Below, one piece after another: positions 28,357 through 37,649 of a DNA stretch of 64,000 nucleotides; position 1 is the stretch's first letter; each line of letters starts with the position of its first letter. The translations under genes were made by a program, and so were the position numbers. The DNA is from Leptospira kobayashii (GTDB lineage Bacteria; Spirochaetota; Leptospiria; Leptospirales; Leptospiraceae). Location: assembly GCF_003114835.2 (NCBI RefSeq), contig NZ_AP025028.1, positions 3,376,001 to 3,440,000 on the forward strand. The letters are read 5' to 3'. The notes beneath the pieces were generated by a model. That model saw nothing but the letters and a program-made list of their open reading frames with translations. It did no database searches and was not told the origin of the DNA.

Positions 28357-30210
28357 ATGCGCCAAATCATAACAAATATTACAAACCTGTTTATCAAAGA
28401 TGAGAACAATTCTTTGGAATCGCAATTCCCCATTCGATTCAAATTACTATTAATCATTTCCTTTGTTCTTCTTTTTTCCGTCTCCGGGGTGATCTTCCTT
28501 GCTTCCTACTTTTTTAGAAAGGATAGTGAGGTTCGGGTAAAAGAAAACAATATCAAAATCAATGATATCCTTGCATTGAAGGTTCAGTCGGATTTGGAAA
28601 CGATCAGGCAAGACGTTCATATCACCGCTTCCGCGATCATAAGAAACCCGAAGATTTCTTCCGTCGTAGCAAAAGAGTTATTCGAAGCCGATCCTAGTTT
28701 CATTTTGATCGGTGCCTATGGTCCGGGCATGAGTCCTCAGTTTGAAACATACAACGAAGACTTTTTGCAAAATTACGACTATAATAAATCGGAAATCCAC
28801 AACCTGATGGGCACGATCAAAGACAAAGTCAAAAAAGCATATTCAGGATCGACTGTGATTTGGAATGCAAGTCCCTACTTTCGTCATCCTATGCTGTGTT
28901 TGGCCTTCCCGCTCTCGGAAAAAAAGGATACAAATACAATCTTAGTCACCTTAGTCAAGTTAGATCGTTTGTTAAGCGCATTCCAAACTTCAGGAACGGT
29001 TGAAACCTTTTTGATCGGAGACGACGGGAGCGTACTTGCTCACCCGGACGCAAAAATCGTTCTCTCCGGATCAAAACTGAATGACCTCCCCATAGTGGAA
29101 AAAATGAAAAAATCCACCGTGGACAACGGCCAGTATCGATATGAAAACAAAGACGGGATCTATTATCTCGGGTCCTTCAAGAAACTGGCGATAGGCGGTG
29201 TAGGGGTTATTTCGCAGGTAATGGAAGATAAAGTCTTCGAAGAAGTAAACAATATTCAAAAAAGAAATGTTTATCTTCTGATCGTCTCACTTGCATTAGC
29301 ATTCATCGTAGTTTATATTTTTGCAAAATCACTTTCCACGCCGATCCTCTTACTTGTAAATGCGGCGAGAAAAATCCAAGCAGGTCAATACCATCTGGAT
29401 CTGGTTTCCACCTCCAGAGATGAAATCGGAGTTCTTACCAATTCATTCGTTTCCATGAGCCGCGGTTTGGAAGAAAGGGAAAAGTTAAAGGATTCCTTCG
29501 GAAAATTCGTAAACACGGATATTGCGGAACTTGCCGCAAAGGGCAAATTGTCCATCGGAGGAGAAAGAAAAAACTGCGCTGTTTTCTTTTCCGATATCAG
29601 AAGCTTCACCTCCATCTCCGAAAAACTGGAACCGGAAGATGTGGTTGAATTTCTTAATCAATACATGAGCGAGATGGTAACATGTGTTAAAGAAACAGGC
29701 GGGATTGTAGATAAGTTTATCGGAGATGCCATCATGGCAACCTGGGGAGCTTTGCGTTCCTCCGGAAACGATTCGTTGGATGCAGTGGAAGCATCAGTAA
29801 GAATGAGAGAGAGACTTCTTATCTTCAACAAAGGAAGAGGAAGTGTTAAAAAACCTATCATTCGAATCGGTTGCGGGATCAACACGGGAAACGTAATTGC
29901 AGGTCAAATCGGTTCCTCCGACAAGATGGAATACACAGTGATCGGAGACACGGTCAACCTGGCATCAAGAGTAGAATCATTAAATAAAGAATCGGGAACA
30001 GACATTCTGATCTCGGAAAACACATACGAAGACGTCAAAGGCAAATTCAATACAGTAAGTATGGGAGAAATTAAGGTAAAAGGAAAAGCGAAAGCCCAAA
30101 AAGTTTATGCAGTGCTCGGAAGAAAAGGGGATCCGAATTGTCCCAAAAATCTCCAAGAGTTACGAAAGTTAGTTGGTATTCCTACCCCGGATTCTAAAAA
30201 ATCCAAATAG
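28357..30210 (+). CDS. Membrane-bound class III adenylate cyclase with extracytoplasmic sensor and HAMP
   Basis: 617 residues: membrane segment about 30-52, a Cache-like sensor about 60-300, second membrane segment about 305-325, HAMP about 326-380 and a class III cyclase domain about 395-590. FFSDIRSFTSISE and GDAIMATWGA hold the two metal-binding aspartates; DKMEYTVIGDTVNLASRVE holds the adenine-selecting Lys and the Asn/Arg transition-state pair, so adenylate rather than guanylate cyclase is favoured. It would turn an external signal into cAMP. The FecR-like gene follows 6 bases later. Confidence 0.9.
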   Translation: MRQIITNITNLFIKDENNSLESQFPIRFKLLLIISFVLLFSVSGVIFLASYFFRKDSEVRVKENNIKINDILALKVQSDLETIRQDVHITASAIIRNPKISSVVAKELFEADPSFILIGAYGPGMSPQFETYNEDFLQNYDYNKSEIHNLMGTIKDKVKKAYSGSTVIWNASPYFRHPMLCLAFPLSEKKDTNTILVTLVKLDRLLSAFQTSGTVETFLIGDDGSVLAHPDAKIVLSGSKLNDLPIVEKMKKSTVDNGQYRYENKDGIYYLGSFKKLAIGGVGVISQVMEDKVFEEVNNIQKRNVYLLIVSLALAFIVVYIFAKSLSTPILLLVNAARKIQAGQYHLDLVSTSRDEIGVLTNSFVSMSRGLEEREKLKDSFGKFVNTDIAELAAKGKLSIGGERKNCAVFFSDIRSFTSISEKLEPEDVVEFLNQYMSEMVTCVKETGGIVDKFIGDAIMATWGALRSSGNDSLDAVEASVRMRERLLIFNKGRGSVKKPIIRIGCGINTGNVIAGQIGSSDKMEYTVIGDTVNLASRVESLNKESGTDILISENTYEDVKGKFNTVSMGEIKVKGKAKAQKVYAVLGRKGDPNCPKNLQELRKLVGIPTPDSKKSK

Positions 30211-30216
30211 AAAAAT

Positions 30217-32121
30217 ATGAAATTAGACAAACGCGATTTACGCATTCTCACTCTATTAATCATTATAGCAGTCGTTTTTACAGGACTGTTCTATTATGAT
30301 TTAAATAAAAAAATCGATATTGGCGATAGAGAAGTCATCGGAACGATTCATTTCAAAAACAATATCGTTCAAAGAAAACTGGAAGATCAGGTTGTTTGGG
30401 AAAGACTGGAAAACAACAGCCCTCTCACAAACAAAGATACAATCCGTTCGGAAGCTTTTTCCGACGCATTGATTCGTTTGAACGACGGAACGGAAATCAA
30501 TATTGATGAAAACTCGATGTTCAATCTGGATCTCACAGGAGAAAAACCGAGTCTTGAATTTTCACAAGGTTCCCTCCAAGTCAAAAAAGGCTCCTCTAAA
30601 GAATCCAACATAGTCATCAAATCACAAGGAAGTGAAATCGACGTTACTTCCGGTGATGTAAAGATTGAAAAAGAAGGCCAGAAAGATTTGAGCCTTTTCG
30701 TTGAGAAGGGAAGTTCCAAATTAAAACACAACGGAAAAGAAGTGGATGTGGAGAGCGGCAGAAAAGCCGAGTTAGTCGAAGGTAGCGAAGTAACAGTCAA
30801 AAAAATACCCGTTCGCCTGGTATTGCCTTTATCTCAAAAACTATTTCTAATCGAAGGAACGGATGCGAATGTTGGATTCGAATGGAAACTTGATCCCGGA
30901 TTCTCAGAATCTTTAATCGAAGTTTCACGGTCTCCCCAGTTCAAACTTCCCTTGATTAATTCGAAGGTTGACACAAGCAAATTCACCGCTTCCTTAAAAG
31001 AAGGTACCTATTACTGGAGAGTCAAAACCAAGGACACAAAGACCAATAAATGGGAGTCCAGTGATACAGGGAAATTTTTCGTAGCCAAAGACGAGCCGCT
31101 TAGACTGGATTCTCCTGCCAATTCGGCCGAATACAGATTTGTCACCAACCCTCCTTTGATAGGATTCAGTTGGACAAAACTCAATACTTCCCGTTCTTAT
31201 AAATTTGAAATTTCCGATTCCAGTCAATTTTCGAATATTATAAAAACGATAGAGACCGAAGCCAATACGATTTCAGTGGATGATTTGAAGGAAGGAACTT
31301 ATCATTGGAGAGTGACTGCCCACTCTTCTTTTCCAGGCTCTCCGGACAAAAAAACATCTTCACATAGTTTGGTGATCAAAAAAGACGACACCTACCCCGC
31401 TCCTACGATCATTCGGCCCGCCAACGGATCCGAAATTTCCCTGGATGAAATTCAAAAAGGACAAGCCATCATGATCTGGGAAGGAAATCCCGAATTGATC
31501 AAATACAAATTGGAAGTAGCAAAGGATTCGAAATTCGCAGCGACAAGTCTTTCCAAAGAAACCGCGAGCAATTTCTTTCAGCCCAATTGGAAAGAATTTG
31601 CACCTGGTACGTATTATACGAGAGTCAAAGGTTTTTCTTCCGATGGAAAAGAAGGAACCAGTTCCGTAGTTTCCAAGTTCAGTATCGTAGAAAAGAAGAT
31701 CCCGGAAGAAGAGCCTAAAAAAGAAGAAAAAGCGGATAAACCGAAACCTCCTCCTTTGGAACTCATCTCTCCCGTAAATAATATTGTCGAGATGAAAGGC
31801 AAAAACAGCCTGGATTTCGTCTGGAAAGCCGGCCCCGGTTCGGACAAATACGAATTTGTTCTGTATCAAATAGAAGGCTCTCGCCGAACAGCGATTTATC
31901 GGGCACAGACAAAATCGCTCAATTTATCCATCCGGGATCTGTCAATTTTGGACGAAGGCACTTTTTCCTGGGAATTATTGGAACATAGAGACGGAAATCC
32001 GGCACAGTCCAGAAAAGGAAACTTTATCATCGCTTTGGATCAATTAAAAACCTTAAAGCCGAATGATATCGAATTTATTTCTCCCAAACGACTTTACAAA
32101 GAAGGAAAACACAAACAATGA
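30217..32121 (+). CDS. FecR-domain membrane protein with fibronectin-III-like repeats
   Basis: 634 residues: an N-terminal membrane segment (about 9-27), a FecR-like beta domain at about 50-190 (RLNDGTEINIDENSMF, QGSLQVKKGS), then four fibronectin-type repeats each marked by a GTYYWRV-like strand (GTYYWRV, GTYHWRV, GTYYTRV, GTFSWEL), with an acidic/Pro-Lys linker before the last. FecR domains pass signals from the periplasm, but no sigma factor is adjacent; here it follows a membrane cyclase, so a periplasmic sensing or peptidoglycan-binding role is likelier. Its stop overlaps the next gene by 4 bases. Confidence 0.8.
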   Translation: MKLDKRDLRILTLLIIIAVVFTGLFYYDLNKKIDIGDREVIGTIHFKNNIVQRKLEDQVVWERLENNSPLTNKDTIRSEAFSDALIRLNDGTEINIDENSMFNLDLTGEKPSLEFSQGSLQVKKGSSKESNIVIKSQGSEIDVTSGDVKIEKEGQKDLSLFVEKGSSKLKHNGKEVDVESGRKAELVEGSEVTVKKIPVRLVLPLSQKLFLIEGTDANVGFEWKLDPGFSESLIEVSRSPQFKLPLINSKVDTSKFTASLKEGTYYWRVKTKDTKTNKWESSDTGKFFVAKDEPLRLDSPANSAEYRFVTNPPLIGFSWTKLNTSRSYKFEISDSSQFSNIIKTIETEANTISVDDLKEGTYHWRVTAHSSFPGSPDKKTSSHSLVIKKDDTYPAPTIIRPANGSEISLDEIQKGQAIMIWEGNPELIKYKLEVAKDSKFAATSLSKETASNFFQPNWKEFAPGTYYTRVKGFSSDGKEGTSSVVSKFSIVEKKIPEEEPKKEEKADKPKPPPLELISPVNNIVEMKGKNSLDFVWKAGPGSDKYEFVLYQIEGSRRTAIYRAQTKSLNLSIRDLSILDEGTFSWELLEHRDGNPAQSRKGNFIIALDQLKTLKPNDIEFISPKRLYKEGKHKQ

Positions 32122-33113
32122 AAGTTCGTTCCAGTCTGATTTTATTAGTATCTCTGAGTTTTGCTTCCTCGCTGATCGCAAGCGAACTCTATAAATTTGT
32201 GGCTTGGAAAAACATCCCTGACGCAAGCGGTTATCAAATTCAAATCAAAGACACGCAAGGAAAAGTGATCGTTGATAAAAAAATAGAGAAGAATTATTAC
32301 TCTGTGCAAGACGTCGGTGTGGGGGATTATTTCGTTCGCACCGCTCCTTTGAATATATTCAAAAAACCTGTTGTATGGTCTCCTTGGAAAGAGATGGAAG
32401 TATTAATCTCCGATATTCCTACGGTTGATTCCAATAAAGACAAACCGAAACTCGCGCTTAAACTTCAAGAACCGGAAAAGGATCAAAAACAAATTTCCGA
32501 GTTGGAAATCCAAGGAGATCATTTTTTGGATGTTACCGAAGTGGAAATTTCCAAAGAAGAGAAAAAATTACCGATCTTGGATAAACAATTCAAAAGCGAT
32601 AAACGTATCGATGTCAAAGTTGATACTTCTAATGCCACTGCCGGCGAATATGATTTAACGATTGTTAACCCATTTCAGAAACCGCAAACCATTTCCAAGT
32701 TTTTGAAAGTGGAAGAAAAAAAAGAACCTGTAGTGGAAGTTCCGAAAGGGAAGTCTCTTAATTCTTACACTTACGCCGAATTCATGGCATATCTAAATGC
32801 AAACAAAGCCGAGTCCTGTCCGATGACGGGAGTGCCCGGGCCGACATTGAGTGAATGTTATAAAGATTATATTCTCTTGAATCAAAAAACAAATGATGCA
32901 AAAGATATATTTGCATTTTATAAATTGATCAGTGAAAACCAATCCGATCGATTTAGCTCTTATTCTTATTTTGAAGGAAAATGCAAACCTGTATTTCGCC
33001 CTGCAAAAGAAAGGATAGTAGATTTCCTAGGTAAAAGACGAGGATCTCTTGATCCGGAAGAAATCACAAGACTAGAGGAAACCATTAAAAAAATTGACTC
33101 TTGTCCTAAATAG
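32118..33113 (+). CDS. Exported protein of the cyclase/FecR operon
   Basis: 331 residues with a signal peptide (LILLVSLSFASSLIAS). The first 80 mature residues look like another fibronectin/Ig-type fold (WKNIPDASGYQIQIKD), continuing the theme of the preceding FecR-like protein; a second beta domain follows, and the C-terminal 110 residues are helical with four cysteines (ESCPMTG, SECYKDY, GKCKPVF, DSCPK) likely to form disulfides. No known family recognised. ATGA overlap with the FecR-like gene implies a common complex in the periplasm. Confidence 0.65.
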   Translation: MKVRSSLILLVSLSFASSLIASELYKFVAWKNIPDASGYQIQIKDTQGKVIVDKKIEKNYYSVQDVGVGDYFVRTAPLNIFKKPVVWSPWKEMEVLISDIPTVDSNKDKPKLALKLQEPEKDQKQISELEIQGDHFLDVTEVEISKEEKKLPILDKQFKSDKRIDVKVDTSNATAGEYDLTIVNPFQKPQTISKFLKVEEKKEPVVEVPKGKSLNSYTYAEFMAYLNANKAESCPMTGVPGPTLSECYKDYILLNQKTNDAKDIFAFYKLISENQSDRFSSYSYFEGKCKPVFRPAKERIVDFLGKRRGSLDPEEITRLEETIKKIDSCPK

Positions 33114-33141
33114 CCGGATACTCGTGATATAATAAAAATAC

Positions 33142-33771
33142 ATGAATCCGAGTCCTATGAAAGATATGTTTATGAATGCTTTTTTTTATCTGCTGATTTT
33201 CAGTTTACTCTTTGTAGGGACATTGAATGCGGAACCCGGTTCTTCTTTGAGTACGAATGTGAAGGAAGTCACTGCCAGATTGCAGGATCTGGCACTTTAC
33301 CCCGCCCTCTCTAAAAAAAGACTTTATGGTGCGATCAACAAAGGCGGCGCGATTCGTTTTGATTTAAAAGCTTCCGAAGCGGCTCCTCAATCCCTGGGAA
33401 TCGGTATCGCCGGTGACGGCACTTTAAAAGAGTGGCAGCTAACCGTATTTAGCGGGAATGGTCCTGAAGAAGTGGCGCCCATACTTCGGAAAGAAAAAAT
33501 CACCGGAGAAAACCAATGGGTGTTCGAGATTCTCGCCCCACCGGAAGAAGTAGTGATTGAGATTAGAAATTTAAATTCTTCCCATGCGATTGCAGTGGTG
33601 GAAGTGATCCACGGATACTATTTCGGATATTCGATGGATAAAGAAAATACAAACAAACCTGTTGTGCCGAACCCGGCTCAAAAACAAAACCCGACGGAAC
33701 CTGAAAAACTATCACCGAACGATTTACAAAACAGAGTGGAATTCATCCGCACTCCATTACGGAACGAATGA
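33142..33771 (+). CDS. Exported protein of unknown function, end of the cyclase/FecR operon
   Basis: 209 residues, or 204 from the second ATG at 33157-33159, which starts a tidier signal peptide (FFYLLIFSLLFVGTLNA). The mature part is a beta-sandwich-like domain (GGAIRFDLKAS, VVIEIRNLNSSHAIAVVEVIHGYYFG) followed by a Pro/Lys/Asn-rich tail. I do not recognise it. It overlaps the convergent DUF1574 gene by 15 bases at the 3' ends. Confidence 0.6.
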   Translation: MNPSPMKDMFMNAFFYLLIFSLLFVGTLNAEPGSSLSTNVKEVTARLQDLALYPALSKKRLYGAINKGGAIRFDLKASEAAPQSLGIGIAGDGTLKEWQLTVFSGNGPEEVAPILRKEKITGENQWVFEILAPPEEVVIEIRNLNSSHAIAVVEVIHGYYFGYSMDKENTNKPVVPNPAQKQNPTEPEKLSPNDLQNRVEFIRTPLRNE

Positions 33772-34842
33772 AATCAGTTTGTTCATAATATAATCCGTAT
33801 AAGCAGGATAACAAGACGGCGACATATGTCCTGCGTCGCTAAAAGCATCACAAGTATAATTCGGATCATCATTCATATTCCAAAAAGGGATGTTTTTCGT
33901 TTTGTGGAAAGCGGACATCCTTGGCATCCAATCTTCATAGACAGTACCCTTTTTCCCGTCTTCCAAACCAACTTCCTTATGGCGGATATGATCCAGATAA
34001 GGTATGGACAAACGCACCCAGATCACCGCCGATTTTACACCGAGCCGATCCGCAATATCGATGGATTTGTCTATAAAGGTCAAAGTATTTGTGGAAAAAC
34101 GGAATGGAACCAAATAAGAATGAAAATCACCTAACGCTGATTTCTTGAGAAGTTCGTCGGACAGAATCGCTTCATGAGTCCCCGGAGTAATGGCCGATCC
34201 TTTCCCTTTATCCAAACGACTGAATAAATTGTCACGAAGTTCTCGATAAGGAAGCAAAAACGATTTTCTGTTTTTTGCACGGGCAATGATTGTTTCCAAC
34301 TTCGGTCTGTACTGATAAGTTCTAAACATTCGTTTGGCGATGAGTGTAGAGACCTCGTCGGTAGTGAATAAATTCATATGACGAAGCACAAAAGAGACGT
34401 CCAAACCGTTCGTAAGAGTTTCATCCACTTTCAAAGTTGCTGCGGAATTATAAAGTTCCACAGAATGATCGAATAGAAAAAAATCAGGCTTTACTCCGTC
34501 CGATTCGAACTTCTCCATCCATTGCAAGGTATAGTCGGACTTTCCACCCGGTACGGAAAAGTTGAACATGATCCAACCGGGATATTTTTTTTGGATGTAT
34601 TCATTATCAAATAATAAGGCTCTTGAATTTCCGAAATAAACCAGAACCTTTTCCCGTTTTTCCAGTTTGAGATATTCTTTCAAAGATTTGTACAAATCGT
34701 TTTTTTGAATGTAGTTAATGTCCGAAAGTGATTTGGAAAAGTAAGTATGAACGTTTTCCAATAGAATCAATTTGTCGAGTGCAAAGGTCAGGGCGATTAC
34801 CAAAAAAGGAATCAGTAAAAACTTATGTTTGAATAAATCCAT
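33757..34842 (-). CDS. DUF1574 protein, likely accessory to the MBOAT acyltransferase
   Basis: 361 residues with one N-terminal membrane segment (about 8-28) and a large external domain. LVYFGNSRALLF resembles the first block of SGNH hydrolase-like folds (GNSR around the expected nucleophile), and AFSDAGHMSPSCYPAYTDY the last (D-x-x-H). This is the layout of DUF1574, a family I know mainly from Leptospira and similar in position to AlgJ/AlgX partners of MBOAT enzymes. It lies 11 bases after the MBOAT gene, so it probably moves acyl groups onto an exported polymer. Confidence 0.75.
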   Translation of the reverse strand: MDLFKHKFLLIPFLVIALTFALDKLILLENVHTYFSKSLSDINYIQKNDLYKSLKEYLKLEKREKVLVYFGNSRALLFDNEYIQKKYPGWIMFNFSVPGGKSDYTLQWMEKFESDGVKPDFFLFDHSVELYNSAATLKVDETLTNGLDVSFVLRHMNLFTTDEVSTLIAKRMFRTYQYRPKLETIIARAKNRKSFLLPYRELRDNLFSRLDKGKGSAITPGTHEAILSDELLKKSALGDFHSYLVPFRFSTNTLTFIDKSIDIADRLGVKSAVIWVRLSIPYLDHIRHKEVGLEDGKKGTVYEDWMPRMSAFHKTKNIPFWNMNDDPNYTCDAFSDAGHMSPSCYPAYTDYIMNKLISFVP

Positions 34843-34853
34843 ATTTGCCCCCG

Positions 34854-36332
34854 TTAAAATTTATAATAAATGAAATCGCCGCCGTCCTGGGAAAGAGTCG
34901 CTAACATGAAAATAGTAAAGACTCCGATGACAGGTGCGAGATAAGCATCGTATTTTCTATATTTGCTCCAATACTCCGGAAAGTATTGAAAATGATGGAA
35001 CAATAACAATACCACGGCCATATAACTCACCCGCTCCAGGTTTTCTATATGAGAAAAAGAATAAAGCGATCCGCTTCCGAATAAGGAAGTCGCTCCCACA
35101 AGCCAGGAATTCGAATCCGATCGTACCAAAGATTCCAATGAAGAAGGAAGATGGGTGAAGATACCTGCGAAGAGATCGACCATTAAACTGGCGCTATTTG
35201 ATCGGAACATAAGACCGCTGATGGAAAACAACATAAAAACAATCAGAGCTTTCAAAACAATAAGAACCTTGTTTTTTGCAGGAGTGAGCTTCCAACCCAA
35301 GCGATCTTCGAGAAATTTTTCTCCGGCCAAAATCACTCCCCAATAAAATCCCCAACAGATAAAAGTATAATCCGCTCCGTGCCAGAATCCACCCAAAGTC
35401 ATAATAATGATCAAATTGAGATAGGTTCTGAATTCTCCCAAACGAGAGCCACCTAACGGAAAATAAATATAATCACGAAGCCAGAAAGAAAGAGTAATAT
35501 GCCATCTTCTCCAAAGTTCCCTTCCCGAAAGGGAAAAGAAGGGACCGGTAAAGTTTTCAGGAATTTCAAAACCCAAATACAATGCGATGGATCGCGCCAT
35601 ATCCGTTAACCCTGAAAAATCGCAATATACCTGGATGGAATAACAAACTCCCGCCATGATAAGCGAAAATGAATCGTAATTGGACGGACTGCTGAAAATA
35701 GGTGAGATCGTGGTAGACATCGGATCTGCAACTAACACCTTTTTGATGAGTCCCGACATCAGTAGATAGGAAGCCCGATACATTTTTTCTTTGTCCGGGT
35801 TCAGCTTTTCCAGATTGGGAAAAAAATCCGTCATTCTCATGATCGGTCCTGCAATCAGAACGGGAAAGAATGCAACGAACAAAAAATAATCGAAAGCACT
35901 TACCACTGGTTTGGAAGGATCACGATATGTATCTACCGCCGCGGCGATCACCTGGAAGGAATAAAAGCTGATGGCAAGAGGAAGTACGATATGTACGAGA
36001 TTCGGAACTTCTTCAAAAAACGGATAACCTGTTACATCCGCAAGGAAGCGGTTAAAAAAATAAAAATATTTAAAAAATCCCAAGTTGAGTAAATTAAAGC
36101 TAACGGAAAGAGTTAAAATTCGTTTACTCTTTGTTTTGCGAATCTGAGTGTATAAAAAATAATTCAGTGCGATGACTGATAAAAAATGAATTGTGAAAAG
36201 AGGAGAAAAATAGGTGTAAAAGGAAATACCGGATAATAATAAAAACGGTTTTCTATAAGAGCGCGGCAGTCCCCAATAGAAAAGATATACGACTGCAAAA
36301 AAAATTAAGAATGGAATTGAGTTGAACAACAT
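34854..36332 (-). CDS. MBOAT family O-acyltransferase (AlgI/DltB-like)
   Basis: 492 residues, almost entirely membrane segments. The family signature is ELWRRWHITLSFWLRDYIYFPLG in part (RRWHITLSFWLRDY) followed by GGFWHGADYTFICWG with the catalytic His. These proteins carry an acyl group from the cytoplasm across the membrane to a partner which modifies surface glycans. The partner is very likely the DUF1574 protein encoded next. The upstream NYN gene ends 7 bases before it. Confidence 0.9.
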   Translation of the reverse strand: MLFNSIPFLIFFAVVYLFYWGLPRSYRKPFLLLSGISFYTYFSPLFTIHFLSVIALNYFLYTQIRKTKSKRILTLSVSFNLLNLGFFKYFYFFNRFLADVTGYPFFEEVPNLVHIVLPLAISFYSFQVIAAAVDTYRDPSKPVVSAFDYFLFVAFFPVLIAGPIMRMTDFFPNLEKLNPDKEKMYRASYLLMSGLIKKVLVADPMSTTISPIFSSPSNYDSFSLIMAGVCYSIQVYCDFSGLTDMARSIALYLGFEIPENFTGPFFSLSGRELWRRWHITLSFWLRDYIYFPLGGSRLGEFRTYLNLIIIMTLGGFWHGADYTFICWGFYWGVILAGEKFLEDRLGWKLTPAKNKVLIVLKALIVFMLFSISGLMFRSNSASLMVDLFAGIFTHLPSSLESLVRSDSNSWLVGATSLFGSGSLYSFSHIENLERVSYMAVVLLLFHHFQYFPEYWSKYRKYDAYLAPVIGVFTIFMLATLSQDGGDFIYYKF

Positions 36333-36339
36333 GGAATGG

Positions 36340-36840
36340 TTATGCTAAAAATTGTTTTTCCCAATAATCCCGGTCTTTAGTCGCTGTCAAGCCTTCTTTG
36401 ACCTCATCTATTTCAGCGTCTTCTTTGGCCTCTAAAGAGGCCAACCAGTCTTTATAAAACTCTTCCGAAGTTTTACGTTTGGCTCTGATCCTTCTGGCAA
36501 AATTAACAATCTCTTTGTCGGATGTTACCACCAAACAATGAGAAGGAATCGGTGCTTGTTTCAAATAACCAATGATCAAATCGTCCGCTTTCTGGTCATG
36601 GCTGTAATGAACCGACATTCCTTCATAGTCTTCCGAGTAACAATCCGAAAGAAGATCCTTTTTACCGTCGAAAAATACCAAAACCTGGCAATTCTTTTCG
36701 TCCTTATAAAACTGCCATAGATAGGCCAAAAGCCCTTCTCTTGCCTCATTCAACCGGTAATCGACCAAATAAAAGGCCAAATCGGGGAATTTGTAGATCA
36801 AATTCATCCCATCGACTAGGATTCGTTGGTTTACAGACAC
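36340..36840 (-). CDS. NYN-domain ribonuclease-like protein (YacP/Rae1 type)
   Basis: 166 residues of the PIN-like NYN fold. Acidic residues at the expected metal-binding positions are in RILVDGMNLIYKF (Asp10), LVFFDGKKD, QKADDLIIGYL and VVTSDKEIV. In YacP/Rae1 this fold cleaves mRNA on the ribosome; the extended C-terminal helix (KDWLASLEAKEDAEIDE) is similar in place to the YacP tail. It heads the NYN-MBOAT-DUF1574 group, though a functional link is not obvious. Divergent from the SDR gene. Confidence 0.8.
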   Translation of the reverse strand: MSVNQRILVDGMNLIYKFPDLAFYLVDYRLNEAREGLLAYLWQFYKDEKNCQVLVFFDGKKDLLSDCYSEDYEGMSVHYSHDQKADDLIIGYLKQAPIPSHCLVVTSDKEIVNFARRIRAKRKTSEEFYKDWLASLEAKEDAEIDEVKEGLTATKDRDYWEKQFLA

Positions 36841-36895
36841 TTCCCCTATTGAATGAACTTGCCAGATTCCCTAAAACCAAAAAATAGGAGCCATA

Positions 36896-37648
36896 GTGAA
36901 AAAAATAATCGTAATCGGTGCATCAAGCGGGATCGGAAAAGCCATTGCAGAGGCTGAATTGAAGAACGGATCGGAAGTGGTTCTCGTTGCTAGACGAGAA
37001 AAAGAATTGAAGGCGATCGTTTCCAAATGGAACCAAAAAGGGCAAACAAAACCCGCAATCCAAATCGTAGCGGACGTAACTCAGTTTGCTTCCGCAGAAA
37101 AAACAATCGCAAAAGCAATTAAAGAATTGGGCGGACTGGATGAAGTATATTACGCTTCCGGAGTTATGCCTGCTGTCGCTTCCGATGAATACAATACTAC
37201 GAAGGATTTGCAGATTTTAAATGTAAATACATTAGGAGCCGTTGCTTATCTCAATCCTGTTGCTACCTATTTTGCAAAACAAGGCAAAGGTAAAATCATA
37301 GGAATCTCTTCCATTGCAGGGGAAAGAGGAAGAAAAGGAGCACCGGTCTATAACACATCAAAGGCGGCACTCAACACTTATCTGGAAGCTCTTAGAAACA
37401 GACTTGCCGAAAAAAATGTTCAAGTAACAACGATTAAACCTGGGTTTGTAAAAACAGAAATGACGGAAGGTTTGGATCTTCCCGAAAAAGGATTATTGAA
37501 AGCAATCACTTCCGAAGATGCTGCGGAGCAAATTTTAAAAATAGTTGCCAAGGGCAAAGACGAAGCCTTCGTCCCAGGCATCTGGAAATTGGTGGCACTC
37601 ATCATAGTGAACATTCCCAATTTTATATTTAAAAAATTGAGTATCTGA
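36896..37648 (+). CDS. Short-chain dehydrogenase/reductase, DprE2-like by context
   Basis: 250 residues, start GTG at 36896. Classic SDR motifs: [13 protein letters not shown] (cofactor loop, residues 7-19), Ser139 in GISSIAGE, Tyr152 and Lys156 in YNTSK. Arg33/Arg34 after the second strand (LVARREKE) indicates NADP(H). The FAD oxidase gene begins one base after the stop. In actinobacteria the pair DprE1 (FAD oxidase) and DprE2 (SDR) epimerises decaprenyl-phospho-ribose to arabinose; here the same two families sit together, so a 2-epimerisation of a lipid-linked sugar is plausible but unproven. Confidence 0.85.
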   Translation: MKKIIVIGASSGIGKAIAEAELKNGSEVVLVARREKELKAIVSKWNQKGQTKPAIQIVADVTQFASAEKTIAKAIKELGGLDEVYYASGVMPAVASDEYNTTKDLQILNVNTLGAVAYLNPVATYFAKQGKGKIIGISSIAGERGRKGAPVYNTSKAALNTYLEALRNRLAEKNVQVTTIKPGFVKTEMTEGLDLPEKGLLKAITSEDAAEQILKIVAKGKDEAFVPGIWKLVALIIVNIPNFIFKKLSI

Positions 37649-37649
37649 T

